Shown here: piece after piece, positions 22,742 through 33,242 of the stretch
Layout: the number at the start of each line of letters is the position of its first letter
How positions within the stretch are numbered: position 1 is the first letter of the stretch
NCBI GenBank assembly: GCA_011032825.1
Contig: JAADJZ010000039.1
Location: 1 to 64,000, forward strand
Length of the DNA: 64,000 nt
Origin: Massariosphaeria phaeospora
Taxonomy: Eukaryota; Ascomycota; Dothideomycetes; Pleosporales
Direction of reading: 5' to 3'
Made by a program: the position numbers and the translations under genes
Notes under the pieces: model-generated
What the model was told of the DNA's origin: nothing
Databases searched by the model: none
What the model saw: the letters and a program-made list of their open reading frames with translations, nothing else

Positions 22742-23924
22742 ATGGATTTAGATTTCTCACGCACCAATCTGAAAGGCGACGCCGCCTACGAGGAAAGCGC
22801 CCCCTTTCTCGCCAACGACGAGAAAGACATCCGCGGTCCAACAGCGTCAGCTCGGCGGTGGTTTCCCAGCCCGCTGAACATTGTGCTGCTCGTACTCCTT
22901 GTTTTTTCAAACGGTGCTTGGTGGACCAGCTGGAGGGGTTCCGCACAGCAAGCAGAACTAGAACTCGGCGCTTCTTGCGTGCGGCCCCAGCTTGTGTGGT
23001 GTAAGACAAACCAAATGGCCGGTGGACCGTTGCCAGGCAGATGAAATATCGCCTCGCGGTTGCAGCTGTCTGTGTAGAGACAGAAGCATCAACTAACGCC
23101 AACGCAGCACCGGGCACTGCGGCCATTGAATACGAGCGGGTGGTTTTGAACCGCTCCATCGAGTCGGAGAACGTGTTTGCCGGCAAGCGGACCCAAGCCA
23201 TGGACGACGCATGGGCAGAACTCATCAAGCGTATGTACCTTTCTCTTGTAGAAGCCGCTCCCTCCTCTCCTGGTGGCCAATCCAACTCAACCACATCGAA
23301 ACTTACACACGCTTTCCCTAGCAATGGCACTGAAGATATCAAACGACGAGCTGGCGCGCCTGGGAGAGACATCCATCTCTTTCGCAGACGGGTCCGGCTA
23401 CCTGGCGGAAATGGCCGTGTTCCACGAGCTGCACTGCGTGGTGCGTAGTTGTACCTTTCTCTCCCACTCACTGGCCAACCAACAGCAATGCAATGCCCAA
23501 CAAGAAAGCTAAGCTAAGCTAAGCTCACATCGTTGGGAACAGAAACACCTCCGCGAGCACATGACGCTGGATTTCCGCAACATGACGGACTACGAGTTGG
23601 ATTTTGAAAGGGGCCACGTAGGCACGTACCCAGGCTCCTCCCCTCCCACACATCTCTTCTCCTCTCTTCTCTTCTCGTACAGCAAACGACTGACTGACTG
23701 ACTGACTGACTGCCGCCGCTCCAGACCACTGCCTAGAGTATTTCCGCGAAGCCTCCATGTGCCGCGGCGACCCCACGCTAGCCTTCTTCACCTGGGACGC
23801 CGGGATCCCGAAATCCAAACGGGACACGACGAACGAGTGTGTCAAGTGGGACAAGCTGCGGGCGTTTGCCGAGTCGCGCATGGTGGATGTGTCGGATTAT
23901 AGGGTTTTGAATCGGGATGGATGA
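22742..23924 (+). CDS. UstYa/DUF3328 family oxidase
   Basis: Exons are 22,742-23,000, 23,108-23,230, 23,322-23,440, 23,543-23,621 and 23,725-23,924, giving 259 aa, the usual family length. After a cytosolic N-terminus there is one transmembrane helix (about residues 45-61), then a lumenal domain. Both family motifs HxxHC are present: HELHC at the end of exon 3, and HVDHC formed across the exon 4/5 junction. That junction uses a GC-AG intron (donor GCACGT); no GT donor preserves the frame and the motif. Members of this family oxidatively cyclise Kex2-released peptides in ustiloxin, phomopsin and asperipin pathways, and some act in other pathways. Here the divergent neighbour is a Kex2-repeat precursor, which strongly suggests a RiPP role. 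Introns 3 and 4 contain AAGCT and GACT microsatellites. Confidence 0.88.
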
Positions 23925-24245
23925 ATGGCTGAAGGTTACGCGAATCATCTGCTCTGGTCTATGAGCTGCAGACGGACTAAATAGTTTGTTTTTTGGCAGG
24001 AAGGGAGCGGAGGGGGTCTAGGGGCGTAAATAGAAGCTATCAGAAAGGAAAAATCACCCCCTTTACTTGGGTACAGTTGTGACAGCATATCAACTACTGC
24101 GTTATCAGTTAGCTTTATGGCTATTTTTGTAGTTCTATTTTAAAGACATCTGACCATGCAGACTATTACTATTAAACTCTCATATTTTGATGTAACGTGA
24201 ACCGTCCAAAATCCAGACGACTGCCACCTAAAAGCCGAGTTTCTT
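23925..24245. other. intergenic, 3' ends of the UstYa and peptidase genes
   Basis: Convergent 3' regions of 321 bp. No gene or repeat was seen. Confidence 0.7.
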
Positions 24246-25517
24246 TCAACACCTCTTGGGCTTCTTAGGCTTCTTACTCTTCGCAGGCTCAATTGCATGC
24301 AGGATAAGCTTCTTGTAGCCTTCGACTGCACTCTCCAGCTCGCCCACCGTGATGGACTCATCGGCGGTGTGGGCTCTCAGAATATCGCCAGGCCCATAGA
24401 GGTAGCGCGTGTGATTGCCCTGCAATCTGGGGATATCTGTCCCGTACGCCATGATATCCGTCTCGAATCCTACATGAGCGGTCAGCATTTCGCCTTTTCT
24501 TGTTTTCCAAACTCATCGCTTGAGCGGCGGCGAGGACTCACCTTCCACGTCGCAGTTGGTCTCGACGACTCCAAAGCCAAAGGGGCACTCGAGCGTGAAT
24601 GCCTCTGCATCAACGCTGGTCAGTACTTCCTGGAGCCGGTCCCGGACGATGAGGTGGCCGTTTGCTTGGGGTCCTAAGGCGACGCGGATTGCCAGAGATG
24701 CGTTCGCCGCAGCAGGGATAACATTAGGGGCGACGCCGCCTGCCATCAATCCTACGTTGACCGTGGTGTTGCCGTAGACCTCGCTGTTGCCGAGGTCAGC
24801 GTCGATGACCTTCACCAGGGCACGCATGAGCACCTCGTTGGCGCTCTTCCCAGACGCGGGATACCCGCTGTGGCCAGACCGGCCCTTTGCAAAGACGTTG
24901 CAGGCCATGCCTCCCTTGTGGCCACAGGCCAGGGTGCTGTTGGTAGGCTCGCCGAAGATGGCGACGTTGGGCCGGGTGCCGCGCTGAGCCATAACGTTGG
25001 AGAAGTGGATCATGCCGTCGCCATTTACCTCCTCGCCGACAACGAAGACGAGCATCACGTCGTCGCCGCTGACAGAGCCGGCGGCCAACAGCTCCAGCAC
25101 CGCCAGCGTCTGCGCGGCCACCGAGCCCTTTGCATCAGAGGTACCGCGGCCGGCGATGACTGTCTCGGCCGTTGGGGGCTCGGGTCCGGAGCGTGAGTAT
25201 GAAAAGTATGGCGGAACGACATCCATGTGTGTCGTTACCACGATGCGCGAGCGGTTGGACGCGCGCGGCTGCGGCCATGCGAGAACGTTGAACCGGTTTG
25301 ATGACGGCAGAAACTGGCGCTCTGTGGCGAGCCCCTGCTCTGTGAGGTAGTCAATCAGGAAGTTCCCGACAGCAGGCTCAGTCCCGGATATCGAGGGGAT
25401 CTCGACGATGGACTTGTGGAAAGAGAGGAGCTTGTCGCGGTACGAAGGAGTACTTTGCGCCCGTACGGCAACGGCCCCAAAGCTGCAGGAGAAGAGCAGG
25501 GCCGAGAGGTTCTTCAT
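24246..25517 (-). CDS. secreted M20 family metallopeptidase (Zn-dependent carboxypeptidase-like)
   Basis: Exons are 24,542-25,517 and 24,246-24,469 with a 72-nt intron (GTGAGT...GTAG), giving 399 aa. A signal peptide is visible (MKNLSALLFSCSFGAVAVRA). Metal and catalytic residues of the M20/ArgE-DapE-CPG2 family are all present: THMDVVP (metal His and catalytic Asp), GRGTSDAKGS (bridging Asp), GEEVNGDG (catalytic Glu pair), IFGEPT, and RAHTADE (C-terminal metal His). A dimerisation-domain GHSGYP motif lies between. The tail is Lys-rich (KSKKPKKPKRC), which is unusual. It lies tail-to-tail with the UstYa gene, so a role in trimming the neighbouring secreted peptide is possible, but M20 enzymes are also common in general peptide use. 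Confidence 0.9.
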
Positions 25518-26071
25518 GCTGAGAGGTACCTATTCGGACAGAACAAGAACTAAATGATGCGTGTTTCCGGCTTCTGGACAGATAACGATTCCTGTGTCAC
25601 AGGTAAGACCCTGGGCGTATTCTGGACGGGTGGGGCAGGTGAGAAGGGAATTGGCCAGGTAATATCGATTGTTTAAGTACCCCGACGCAGCCAAGTAGCC
25701 ATTCCCACCTCAACTCGTATATAATCGTGTTTATCTTCGCGCACTCGCAGACACCTACTGCACGCGGATCTGCCCGCATAATGTAAGAGCTTGGCAACAC
25801 CGCCAGAGCGGCACCTCGCCGAGGGGACCCCACGTTCACCACACTGGTGGTCCGAAAAAGTAATCCGTGGATGCAACCCAACAGGGCAAACAACCGGACA
25901 TTCGGGCTGCCGAAACACGTGCAGAACGGTCATTCCGTGGATGGGCCATATCCGATTCTGTGTTTCCAGTTGCCCTATAACACGCGCTGTAGCATATTTG
26001 AGAACTGCTAGACTAGCTGCGATTGCACACGATACCCGTGAACTGCTAGTCCCTCTTCCAGCCGCTTCGCC
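25518..26071. promoter_or_regulatory. divergent promoter region between peptidase and rhodopsin-domain genes
   Basis: 554 bp between two divergent starts. No further gene is supported; open stretches on both strands lack coding features. Confidence 0.5.
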
Positions 26072-27615
26072 ATGGCTCCGGTTTACTTCGAGACGGGCAA
26101 ACACCTTATCGCCGCCAGCCTCGCTTTGGCGGTCGTGGACGTCATCGCTGTGGCGAGCAAGTTTTGGGTGCGCCTCAGCTTCAAGCAGCCTCTGATGGCC
26201 GACGACTGGCTCCTGGTGCCTGCAACGGTACGTACCGATACTCAGACCATGACTCAACTACGACGCCTCGCTTGGCCGATGTGTAGTGTCTCTGTCATTG
26301 ACCATCTTGGCGGCCTGGGATGGGGACTGACAAACCACAGGCCTTGTCCATAGGCATCGGTGGAATGCTCACTTATGGCGCTTCTGAGGGCGCCCTCGGA
26401 GGCTCGATAAATGTTCCTCCTGGGGCAGCTGGTCGCGCCGAGCTGGAAATGGCCCAATTGACACTGGGAAGAAAGGTATGTGTGTCGAGACTTTTTGAAA
26501 GACGCTCAGTTGACCGTGACTGACAATGGGCGGGCACTCTGGCTAGATCCAATATCCTTTTCTCTTCCTGCACCCACTGGCTGTGGGTTTAGTTAGATGC
26601 AGTTTCCTCTTTCTGTACCGGCGCATCTTTTCCGTCAACAAGGCCCGCAAGCTCATCACCGTGTCCATATACGTCGTCGCGGCATGGACTGTGTCGTTTT
26701 TCTTCGCCGAGCTGTTCCAGTGCGGCGTTCATATCAGTTCAAACTGGGGCTCCGTCAGGCTTTTCGCAGCACATTGCCCTAATACGCTGTGGATATTGTT
26801 TATGAACTTCCTCACGAGCGCCATCCTTGACGTTTACATCCTTCTTTTGCCTATGCCATTTGTACGTCCCGCTCCTTTGCATTTCCTTCGGCAAACGCGA
26901 AACTGACCGAGCGTGTATTCGCAGATCTGGAAGTTGAGATTGAACACTACAAAGAAGATTGGTATAATGTCTATTTTCGTCGTAGGCTCTGCGTACGTCG
27001 ATATTTCTTAGACCCATAGAAACTGCCTGGCTGCTGATAGTTGCTAAATCTTTGGGAACAGCACGGTTGTAGCCTCTGTGCTTCGGCTCTCCTTCTTGGC
27101 TCCTCGTGTGTTCTCAACAACACAAGGCCCGCCCTTGACGTTTGAGCAGAGATCCGGTTCGTTCACCATGACTCTTAAGCCGCCTTAGACATCCATCTGA
27201 CACGCATCCAACAGCGAGTCTGTCCAGCACTCTCTACTGGGGGATGATAGAACTCGGCGTGGCCATATTCGTAGCCTGTCTTCCTACGGTGCAGAAGCTA
27301 CTCCGCTCGCAGGATGGCAAAGGACTGCTTTCTCGCATTGGCATGACCGGGGGATCGTCAAGATCAAAGAGCCACACGTCATCGTCGTCACAGACGCCAG
27401 GGTCCAAAAACACGAACAAGCCGCGCATCAACGTGGACCGTACGGTCGACATCGCATACGAGGACACGGAGACGGACAGCAGGCCGATATTGACTGGATT
27501 AGACTCTGTATGGACGCGACGCGGTAAGAAGAGCGAGGACAACTCGAGCGACATCGAATTGCAGTCAGGCCGGTCAAGGTCGTCGGACCCGGTCGAGACA
27601 CGGCCTGCGTACTGA
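26072..27615 (+). CDS. fungal rhodopsin-domain integral membrane protein (seven-helix, PTH11-like class)
   Basis: Six exons: 26,072-26,227, 26,341-26,475, 26,547-26,861, 26,925-26,992, 27,062-27,139 and 27,189-27,615, giving 392 aa. The N-terminus starts directly with a helix, without a CFEM domain. Hydrophobic segments follow the order of the fungal rhodopsin domain: LAVVDVIAV, then MADDWLLVPA (the family's D-DW motif), LVRCSFLFLYRRIF, VSFFFAELFQC, a PNTLWILF...ILDVYILLLPMPF helix, the KIGIMSIFVVGS helix, and YWGMIELGVAIFVACLP. A polar Ser-rich cytoplasmic tail of about 100 residues ends the protein. The last intron has a weak donor (GTTTGA) but is 49 nt long and keeps the frame. Relatives are called PTH11-like receptors; the ligand is unknown. 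Confidence 0.82.
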
Positions 27616-28408
27616 CGTGGTCTTCGGGCTGTTGCGCTGCTTGGTTCAGCTATTAATGCGAACAGGAGAGAGGCCGTATAGAAATAATCGAGTTTATAAC
27701 AGCCGCACCGTATACAAAGATGACAGCCGCACCGTATACAAAGATGACAGACACAACGGGGACGGGGAGCATGAGAAGGTGCAAAGAAAGTTTTGACTTT
27801 CCCACCATGACGTAATCGCTTCATGCCTCAACAGGTTAGAGAACTCAAACTAATCCTAGCAGTGCAAACTCCGTGCTTATTGTTAATTAGCTTCTTTGCG
27901 GTCTGCAATTGCAATCCCCTGAGCGGTAGCGAGGGGTGCGCTGCGCTAGTACGACGTGATGTGCTGGCTCCGCACCGTAGAAGAAACTTTCAACATACTA
28001 TATATATTGTCCGGTTGGCAAAACTGATACATACGACCATAGGAGATTGAGAACAACGCTTCCCGTTCGCTCAGCTGTATTTAAGCAGTCTACCGGCGGA
28101 TTAGTAGTTAGGTGGGTGACCACTAGCGAATACCCGCTGTTGTATGTTTTTTGGATTTCTTTTTGCTAGTCTGCTTTCTACTTCTTTTCCGCATCTTGGC
28201 TTCTCTTACTTGAGCCAAGTACTACAACAAACTAAAGTCTTAGCTTGTGCAAGACCTTTCCTTTTACATCTAAGCAAGTGGCGAGGTTACATAGTGCGGC
28301 ACAGGATGTTTGTGCGGCGCAGTTGGCAAACTCAGTCTCCCCAAACTTCTAGACATATTCACCTCTCGCTACATCTTCAGTAGCTCTTCTGAGATCCTTT
28401 CAAGCAGC
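27616..28408. other. intergenic region upstream of the beta-lactamase gene
   Basis: No gene is supported. It contains a 24-bp unit repeated twice at 27,699-27,746. A TATATA stretch occurs near 28,000. Confidence 0.5.
27699..27746. repeat. 2 x 24-bp tandem duplication
   Basis: Two identical adjacent copies of a unit beginning ACAGCCGCACCGTATACAAA. Confidence 0.95.
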
Positions 28409-31400
28409 ATGGCCTTATTTTCGGAGACCAAGGTCACCCAGCGGGATGAGCTGGAGCCGACTCCAGCGATATATTTTGAGCAGGCATACACCCAAGCCCT
28501 CGACAACAAGACCTTGCCGTAAGTCAGTCAGTCATTCAGCGCAGACACTCCGAGATTTTCCATTAACACTTCTCCGATCTCAGTGGATACGCACTCATTG
28601 CCGGGGATAAGGATGGTAAGTAAGATTGACGTTTGAAAGAATCCTCTACGCCTTGTAGTGTAGTGTAGTGTAGGCAAGCTCGACTAATCAACAACTCCCC
28701 TCACAGGCACCATCCTCTACTCCAAAGCCGACGGCGTCGCCTCGCTCAAAGCGAGCTCCAATCCGAATCCGCCCTTCCAACTCGACACCATCTGTGCCAT
28801 TGCGTCCATGACCAAGCTGCTCACATCCGTAGCGTGTCTCCAGGCCGTCGAAGCGGGGATCGTGGAACTGGATGCGTCGGTCGCGGAGATACTGCCGGAA
28901 GTGGGCATGTACGGTATTATAACGGGGTTTGATGAGGAGAAGAATGAGGGCGTGTTTGAGCGGTGTGAGAATGCTGTTACGTTGCGGTACGTGAGTAGGA
29001 GGAACCGACCACGCTCAGTTAGAACGCAAGCCTTGTTCCACGCTTGCGGGCAAGAAACAACTACAGTGTTGGCGCACGTGCCGACCGGAACGCGTGACGA
29101 TCGCCCCATCGAGATTATCACCACCACAAACATGAGGATGTAACAACAGCAGCAATAGCTATTATTGCAAGACCTTTTGGTGGATTGATACATTGATTAT
29201 AATAAACAATTTGTACTACTTAGATTATGTGTATCTAGTCGGCAGCTTGACAGCGCGGCCGCTGCGGGCAACCTTGGCTAGAACAGCAGGTACGACTTTA
29301 GCAGGTGCTGCAGCAGCACCAGAACGCTTCTGTCGCTTTGCCTTTAGAGTAGTTGTAGCCGAAGCTTTGCGCTTAGCTGTTTGGGAAGTTTGGATAGGTT
29401 TCTGAGTGTTTTGGAGCGCCTTTCGAGCTGCCGCAGAAGCTGCCTTTTCTGCCTTCTCCTTCTCACGCTCTTCTCGCTTTGCTGCAGTCGCTACACGCTT
29501 CTCCTCTTTAAGCTTCTTGTTGTATAAAGCGTTAGCAGCTTGGAGCTGCTTCATCTGAGCTTTTTGAAGTTTCTCCTCTTTAGCTAGTCGCTTGTTCGTG
29601 CGCTCACGTGCCTCACCCTCAGCCATCTTACGCGGTAACCAGAACACAGCTCTACCATGATACTCCTTCCTCTGCTGCAAGTCAAGGACCTTGCCCTTCT
29701 TATTGTGCTTCTTTTTAGTAGTAAGAGCCTCGCGTAGGCCCTCATTCTCATTAGTAAGAAGCTCGTTTTGGTTGGCCAAGTGGTGGATCATGGAGGACAC
29801 TTGTTTGAGATCAGACGACGACGTATCAGCCGCTGCTCGTAAGAGACAATCGGCCTCACGCCAGGTAGGGCTAGGCTTGTTTGCTGGCTTGTTTAGAGGC
29901 TTTGGCGGGAAGCGCTTCATGACTCTCTCTCGATCCATAGGCCATATACCGGTGGCAGCAAAAGACTGCAAGATCGTCTGCTTCTTGAAGCTTGCCTGCC
30001 AGGCGTTCCAGAACAACAAAAAGAAGTCGCCCTTCTTGATTGGGACTAGCCCTTGGCTGCGCTAGGTGTGTTCTGCAAGCTTTTTGGAGTAGGCCTTACT
30101 TAGCGGCCCGAAGCAAACTACATCTAGCGGCTGCAGCGTATGAGTACTATGAGGTGGAAATACAGCAACATAGATCTTGTGAGTAAGGCAGTAGTGTAAA
30201 AAGTCCTCCGTAAGGTGGCTGCTGTGGCCGTCGAGGATAAGTAAGCGCCAGTCTTTCCTATGCCGCGCTTTTTTCTTCGTGCAGCGGTCGAAAACCTGCT
30301 CTAACCAGGCCAATCCTACGTCATTATTCGTCCATCCAGATGGTGTTGAAGCCACAAAAACGTCGTGTACGCCGGGCTTGATATCAGCTACCCATGACGA
30401 TTGTAGAGTACAGTTTGCAGACTCGTAGATTAGGCCAGGCGGCAGCGCAGTCCCATCAGCGCAAACTGCAGCGACAGTTGTTATCCAGGTACGTGAGCCA
30501 TCTTGGAGGGCTGCAGTAACCTCACGCTTCTCCCATTGGGCCCTTGTGAAGGTCCTTTTCGATCGTCCGATTACACCTATCATGAAGCCTTTTTCGTCCA
30601 TATTGTAGCTATTCTCGGGCAGAATCTCATGCTCCTCCATCTTGCCGTGTAGCAGGTCAAAGTATAGCTTGTACTTGATATATGAGTCGGCTGTGTGGCG
30701 CGTAGCGTCCATGGCGGTGGTGTATTTTGAGATGAGCTCGTCCTCGTGGCGGTGCTTGAAGCGCGTCACCCAGGCCAAAGAAACGCGTTCGTGAGCTATC
30801 GTAGAGGCAAAATTTTGTATCATGGCTCGAGTAGGTGGTAGCCCACGCTTAGTCAAGTCTCTAATGTAGAGTACAAGCTCCTCCTCTTGTTGTGGCGTAA
30901 GTTTCTTCTGGTCGAAGATTTTAGCTGTTCTTGAGCCCTGACGGCCTTGGTGTCTTCGCGCCAACGTAACTCGATCTACGCCAAACCAGTCAGCATACTC
31001 CTGGTATACAAGATCATCTCCTAGAGCGCGCGATTTAATTGCTGCAATTGCTTCTTCAACTGGGGTCATGGTGGTAGAGTTATCGCGTGTTGAAGTTGGG
31101 GTGTCAGTGGCGTCGATTGAAGTTCGGCGGTCGGCACGCGTTCCGGTCGGCACGTGCGCCAACACGGTAACTAATCGATCAACCAGCCAACTCCTCTGCC
31201 ACACCTCCGGCCACGAATACGACTGGTTCTCCCCGCTCCTCGCGCAGTGGCGCGCCTCCCGCGGCGAACCCCCCTGGAGCGGTCCCACCGTCGCATCCAA
31301 GTCCACCCTCCCGCTACTTTTCGAGCCCGGCACAAGCTTTCGATATAGCGGCGGCCCCGACTGGGCCGGCAAGCTGCTCGAGCGCGCCACAGGCAAAACC

Positions 31401-32100
31401 CTCGAGCAGCTCATGCGCGAGAAAATCTTTGAACCCCTCGGCATCAGCGACATCACATTCTACCCCACCCCCGAAATGCAGCAGCGCGCCGCCACACTCA
31501 GCACGCTCAGCGCCACGGGCGCCGGGCCCGCGGTCGACGCGCCGGATTTCGACATGTTGTTCGGGGCGACGGAGTGTTTGGGTGGAGGCGGCGCGTTTGG
31601 CAGCGCGGCGGGGTATTTCACATTCCTACAGGCAGTGTTGCGGCGGGATCCCAAGCTGCTCACACCGGAATCGTACGATGAGCTGTTTAAGCCGCAGCTG
31701 GACCAACAATGTAAGAAGGCGTTCAACGAGTACATCCGCTCATCACCAGCACATACTCAGTATATCGGAATGGGTCTTCCGACAGATATTGAGAGGACGT
31801 GGAGCTTGGCCGGTATGCTGTGCGAGCAAGGCCAGGAAGGTGGGGTGGTGGAGGGGACGTATATGTGGGGGGGCGTGCCTAGTATGACGTGGGTAAGTGG
31901 CATTTATTGTTGAATGGAGAAGGAGTAAAACATGGAGCATGTTTTGTTGACTGACGATGTGGCAGTTTATGAACCCCAAGGCGGGGCTCTGTGGAGTGGC
32001 GTTTTGCCAGATCTTGCCGCCTATGTTGCCGGCGGTGTTGCGTCTGCATGACGGGTTTCGGAATGCCATGTTTGAGAGACATGATAAGGTGAACAAGTAA
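28409..32100 (+). CDS. serine beta-lactamase/transesterase-family protein, with a transposon in intron 3
   Basis: Exons are 28,409-28,518, 28,584-28,615, 28,707-28,986, 31,187-31,892 and 31,966-32,100, giving 420 aa. The catalytic SxxK is SMTK (in ASMTKLLTS). The second motif is YSG (FRYSGGPDW) and the third is WGG near the C-terminus. This matches the fungal esterase/transesterase branch (LovD- and EstB-like) rather than true antibiotic-degrading enzymes; LLCHTSG and LFEPGTSFRYSG are characteristic. No signal peptide is seen. Intron 3 spans 28,987-31,186 because a 2.1-kb pogo element sits in it. Its own splice sites (GTACGTGAG and CAACCAG with a CTAAT branch site) are intact, and the ancestral intron would be about 94 nt. 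The coding sequence is unbroken, so the gene may still work if the long intron is spliced. Confidence 0.87.
29064..31167 (-). mobile_element. pogo-type transposon, young, inside the beta-lactamase intron
   Basis: The ends are inverted repeats: CAGTGTTGGCGCACGTGCCG at 29,064, and on the complement CCGTGTTGGCGCACGTGCCG from 31,167, with more than 30 bp of good match. TA lies at 29,062-29,063 and 31,168-31,169. Length is 2,104 bp. The single transposase frame is antisense to the host gene. Base composition is normal and there is no RIP pattern, in sharp contrast to the related elements before 21 kb. Confidence 0.93.
29225..31069 (-). pseudogene. pogo/DDE_1 transposase with a single internal stop codon
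   Basis: From the ATG at 31,069 the frame runs 614 codons, broken only by one TAG at 30,062-30,064. Domains in order are an N-terminal HTH (DWFGVDRVTLARRHQGRQG), a CENP-B-type HTH (LAWVTRFKHRHEDELISKYT), then the DDE core with YNMDEKGFMIGVIG (first Asp), LLILDGHSSHLTEDF (second Asp) and LQPLDVVCFGPLSKAY (third Asp). The C-terminus is a Lys/Glu-rich coiled coil and a basic tail. The TAG could be a CAG hit by a C-to-T change. The frame continues unchanged after it, so only this change inactivates the enzyme. Confidence 0.9.
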
Positions 32101-32300
32101 GATTGATATATACGGGCTGCGTATTCTGGTTCCACGTGCTTGGAATGGATAGGTAGCTTGGAGTCTGCATCCCATACTACTCATTCACCTCTTTTTCTCC
32201 TCCCCTCCTGCCGCTCATACCCTCCCCATCTCCTCTATCCCTCACATGCCCCTCCCTTCCCCTTCCCACCTATCTCACACCCACTCCCCCGCAAACCCCC

Positions 32301-32733
32301 CTAACAAACCACAATAAACGAGCCAAACACACGCGGATAGCAGCCCCCCACGGTCAACAGCTCCTTGCTTCCCGCACAATCATTGCCCACGTACACCCAC
32401 GTCTGGCATCCGCCGTCCGTAGCAACGCGCATGCCGTTGCCGGGCGTCTTACTGCAGTGGCCGCCAAAGTGCTCGATACGCGATGTGACGGCGCCGTTGC
32501 AGTCGCTTGAGGCTAAGACGTCGCTGTGGGGGTGTGTGTTAGAGGTTGAGTAGAGAGGAGGGGGGATTGGTGGGGAAGAGGGGGGGCAGGAGAGGACAGG
32601 AGAGGAGAGTTTAGTAGCGCAACTTAACTTACACATTCCAAGTTCCAGTTCCGCGCTTCATAGGGGCGGGCGATGCGGTGGCCAGGGTGGCGGCGGCGAC
32701 GAGGGCGACGGCGAGGGTGGAAAGGTTGAACAT
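32301..32733 (-). CDS. small secreted cysteine-rich protein 1 (effector-like)
   Basis: Exons are 32,633-32,733 and 32,301-32,523, with a GTAAGT donor and a CTAAC branch site, giving 107 aa. A signal peptide (MFNLSTLAVALVAAATLATA) and a short propeptide with a Lys-Arg site (PAPMKR) precede a mature part with six cysteines. Segments include SSDCNG, RIEHFGGHC, MRV, GGCQTWVYVGNDCAGS, GGC and FGSFIVVC. It is clearly paralogous to the gene at 41,293-41,775: same intron position right after a WN/DV sequence, same GGHC, MRV, GNxCxG and FGSF blocks. No known domain was recognised. Size, secretion and cysteines fit an apoplastic effector or antimicrobial protein, which is inference. Confidence 0.85.
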
Positions 32734-32970
32734 TTTGGCGGGAATTTGAGATGAGATGAGTTGAGATGAGATGGTGTTGAAGTTAAGTTCTGGATTGGAT
32801 TGCAGTGGATTGGATTGGATTTGGATATCGGCGATCGAGATGAGCGAATGAACGACTGATTGATGAGTAAATGAGTGACTGAATGAATGAATGAGTGACT
32901 GAATGAGTGTGAGAAGCTGAGCTGAGCTGAGTTGAGATGGTGATGAGAAGAAAGAGAGCATACATAGACG

Positions 32971-32978
32971 CCTTTATA
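32971..32978 (-). promoter_or_regulatory. candidate TATA box of small secreted protein 1
   Basis: TATAAAGG on the minus strand lies about 240 bp upstream of the start codon. The paralogue has TATATAAAG at a similar distance. Confidence 0.4.
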
Positions 32979-33242
32979 CAAACCCACCCAACTATCCGTC
33001 CACGGAAGATTGCCCTTACCCACCATTGCAGTCTTCGCTACTGCCATCCAGCTCATTTGCACTGCGCAAAAAGAAGCGCATCCAACATCAGTCGGTACTT
33101 CTTCAGCAGTAGCGGCATGTCACCCACCACGTAGGCAGACTCGAGTTTCAGATCGTATAGTTTAGTGCGTCCTGTGATTTCCTACCACAAACAATGCTTA
33201 TACAGAAAAAAATACGTCGTTAACAGAAGTTAAAGTAGAGTA
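32979..33242. other. upstream flank between small secreted protein 1 and the fold-back element
   Basis: Short ATGA-rich repeats occur at 32,860-32,910, in the leader of the secreted-protein gene. Nothing else was recognised. Confidence 0.4.

Noticed and set aside
22493..23044. Plus-strand frame starting with a poly-Leu run
   Set aside because: The Leu run is the CTA/CTG microsatellite in the promoter. The UstYa start is the later ATG at 22,742 in the same frame.
22722..23471. 249-codon open frame antisense to the UstYa gene
   Set aside because: It spans exons and introns of the real gene and has no recognisable feature; it is a GC-rich shadow.
27234..27824. 196-codon minus-strand frame
   Set aside because: It is antisense to the last exon of the rhodopsin-domain gene and has no supporting feature.
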